Assembly (NCBI GenBank): GCA_002104985.1
Contig: MCGO01000020.1
Span: 552,843 to 616,842, forward strand
Length of the DNA: 64,000 nucleotides
Direction: 5' to 3'
From: Rhizoclosmatium globosum
Taxonomy: Eukaryota > Chytridiomycota > Chytridiomycetes > Chytridiales > Chytriomycetaceae
Shown: positions 63,978 through 64,000 of the stretch, in pieces
Position numbering within the stretch: the first letter of the stretch is position 1
How the letters are laid out: each line of letters opens with the position of its first letter
The notes under the pieces: model-generated
The model's input: the letters and a program-made list of their open reading frames with translations, nothing else
What the model was told of the DNA's origin: nothing
The model's database searches: none
Translations under genes and position numbers: made by a program

Positions 63978-64000
63978 AAATGAAGACATAAATCATTGTT

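Noticed and set aside
1..64000. tRNA, rRNA, CRISPR arrays or bacterial-type operons
   Set aside because: I looked for B-box-like tRNA sequence, repeat-spacer patterns and Shine-Dalgarno-led gene strings and found none that hold up. The spliced genes show that this is nuclear eukaryotic DNA.

Overview
This window is nuclear DNA of a compact fungal genome. Genes sit on both strands, introns are short (mostly about 35-70 bases, GT...AG), and intergenic gaps are often under 150 bases. The protein set is fungal/eukaryotic: calreticulin, the TFIIIB subunit Bdp1, mitochondrial uS19, a DEP-DH-PH-CNH RhoGEF, a PTC7-type phosphatase, Zn2Cys6 clusters and F-box/LRR proteins. A pair of HCN/CNG-type channels and a pair of seven-helix proteins suggest a zoosporic early-diverging fungus (Chytridiomycota). 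That placement is an inference; no rRNA or other marker is present.

Layout. 0.2-7 kb: a degraded gene remnant, a Crypton-like tyrosine recombinase gene broken by one frame shift, and an unidentified (perhaps HNH-like) gene. 6.8-10.5 kb: a modular Cys-rich gene, a 27-codon miniature relative of it, and an F-box/LRR gene. 10.6-14.8 kb: a CPSF-A/DDB1-family beta-propeller gene. 15-18.9 kb: two almost identical UNC-93-type transporters. 19.7-22.2 kb: a PP2C phosphatase and an OCIA-like protein. 22.3-29.3 kb: five members of an unrecognised small protein family, interrupted by a CAT/BAHD-like acyltransferase, an F-box/LRR and an F-box/ankyrin gene. 29.5-36 kb: two cell-surface proteins, a double GNAT, a second modular Cys-rich gene and a single GNAT. 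36-41.6 kb: a mitochondrial-type unknown, calreticulin, F-box/LRR, a thioredoxin-like protein and an unknown. 41.8-56 kb: two tandem cyclic-nucleotide-binding channels, a GST, an F-box/LRR gene, two tandem 7TM proteins and a RhoGEF. 56-60 kb: Bdp1, a small membrane protein and uS19m. 59.7-64 kb: three decaying copies of a family whose two fuller members begin with a Zn2Cys6-like motif.

Working together. The 41.8-56 kb block puts putative receptors (7TM), ligand-gated channels (CNBD) and a Rho1-type exchange factor side by side, which could reflect a sensory/morphogenetic module; the link is inferred only from position. F-box proteins (LRR and ankyrin) recur and probably supply SCF substrate receptors. 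Two features run through the whole window: repeated C-rich to G-rich switches inside exons, and a number of single-base reading-frame breaks that are either assembly indels or real decay.
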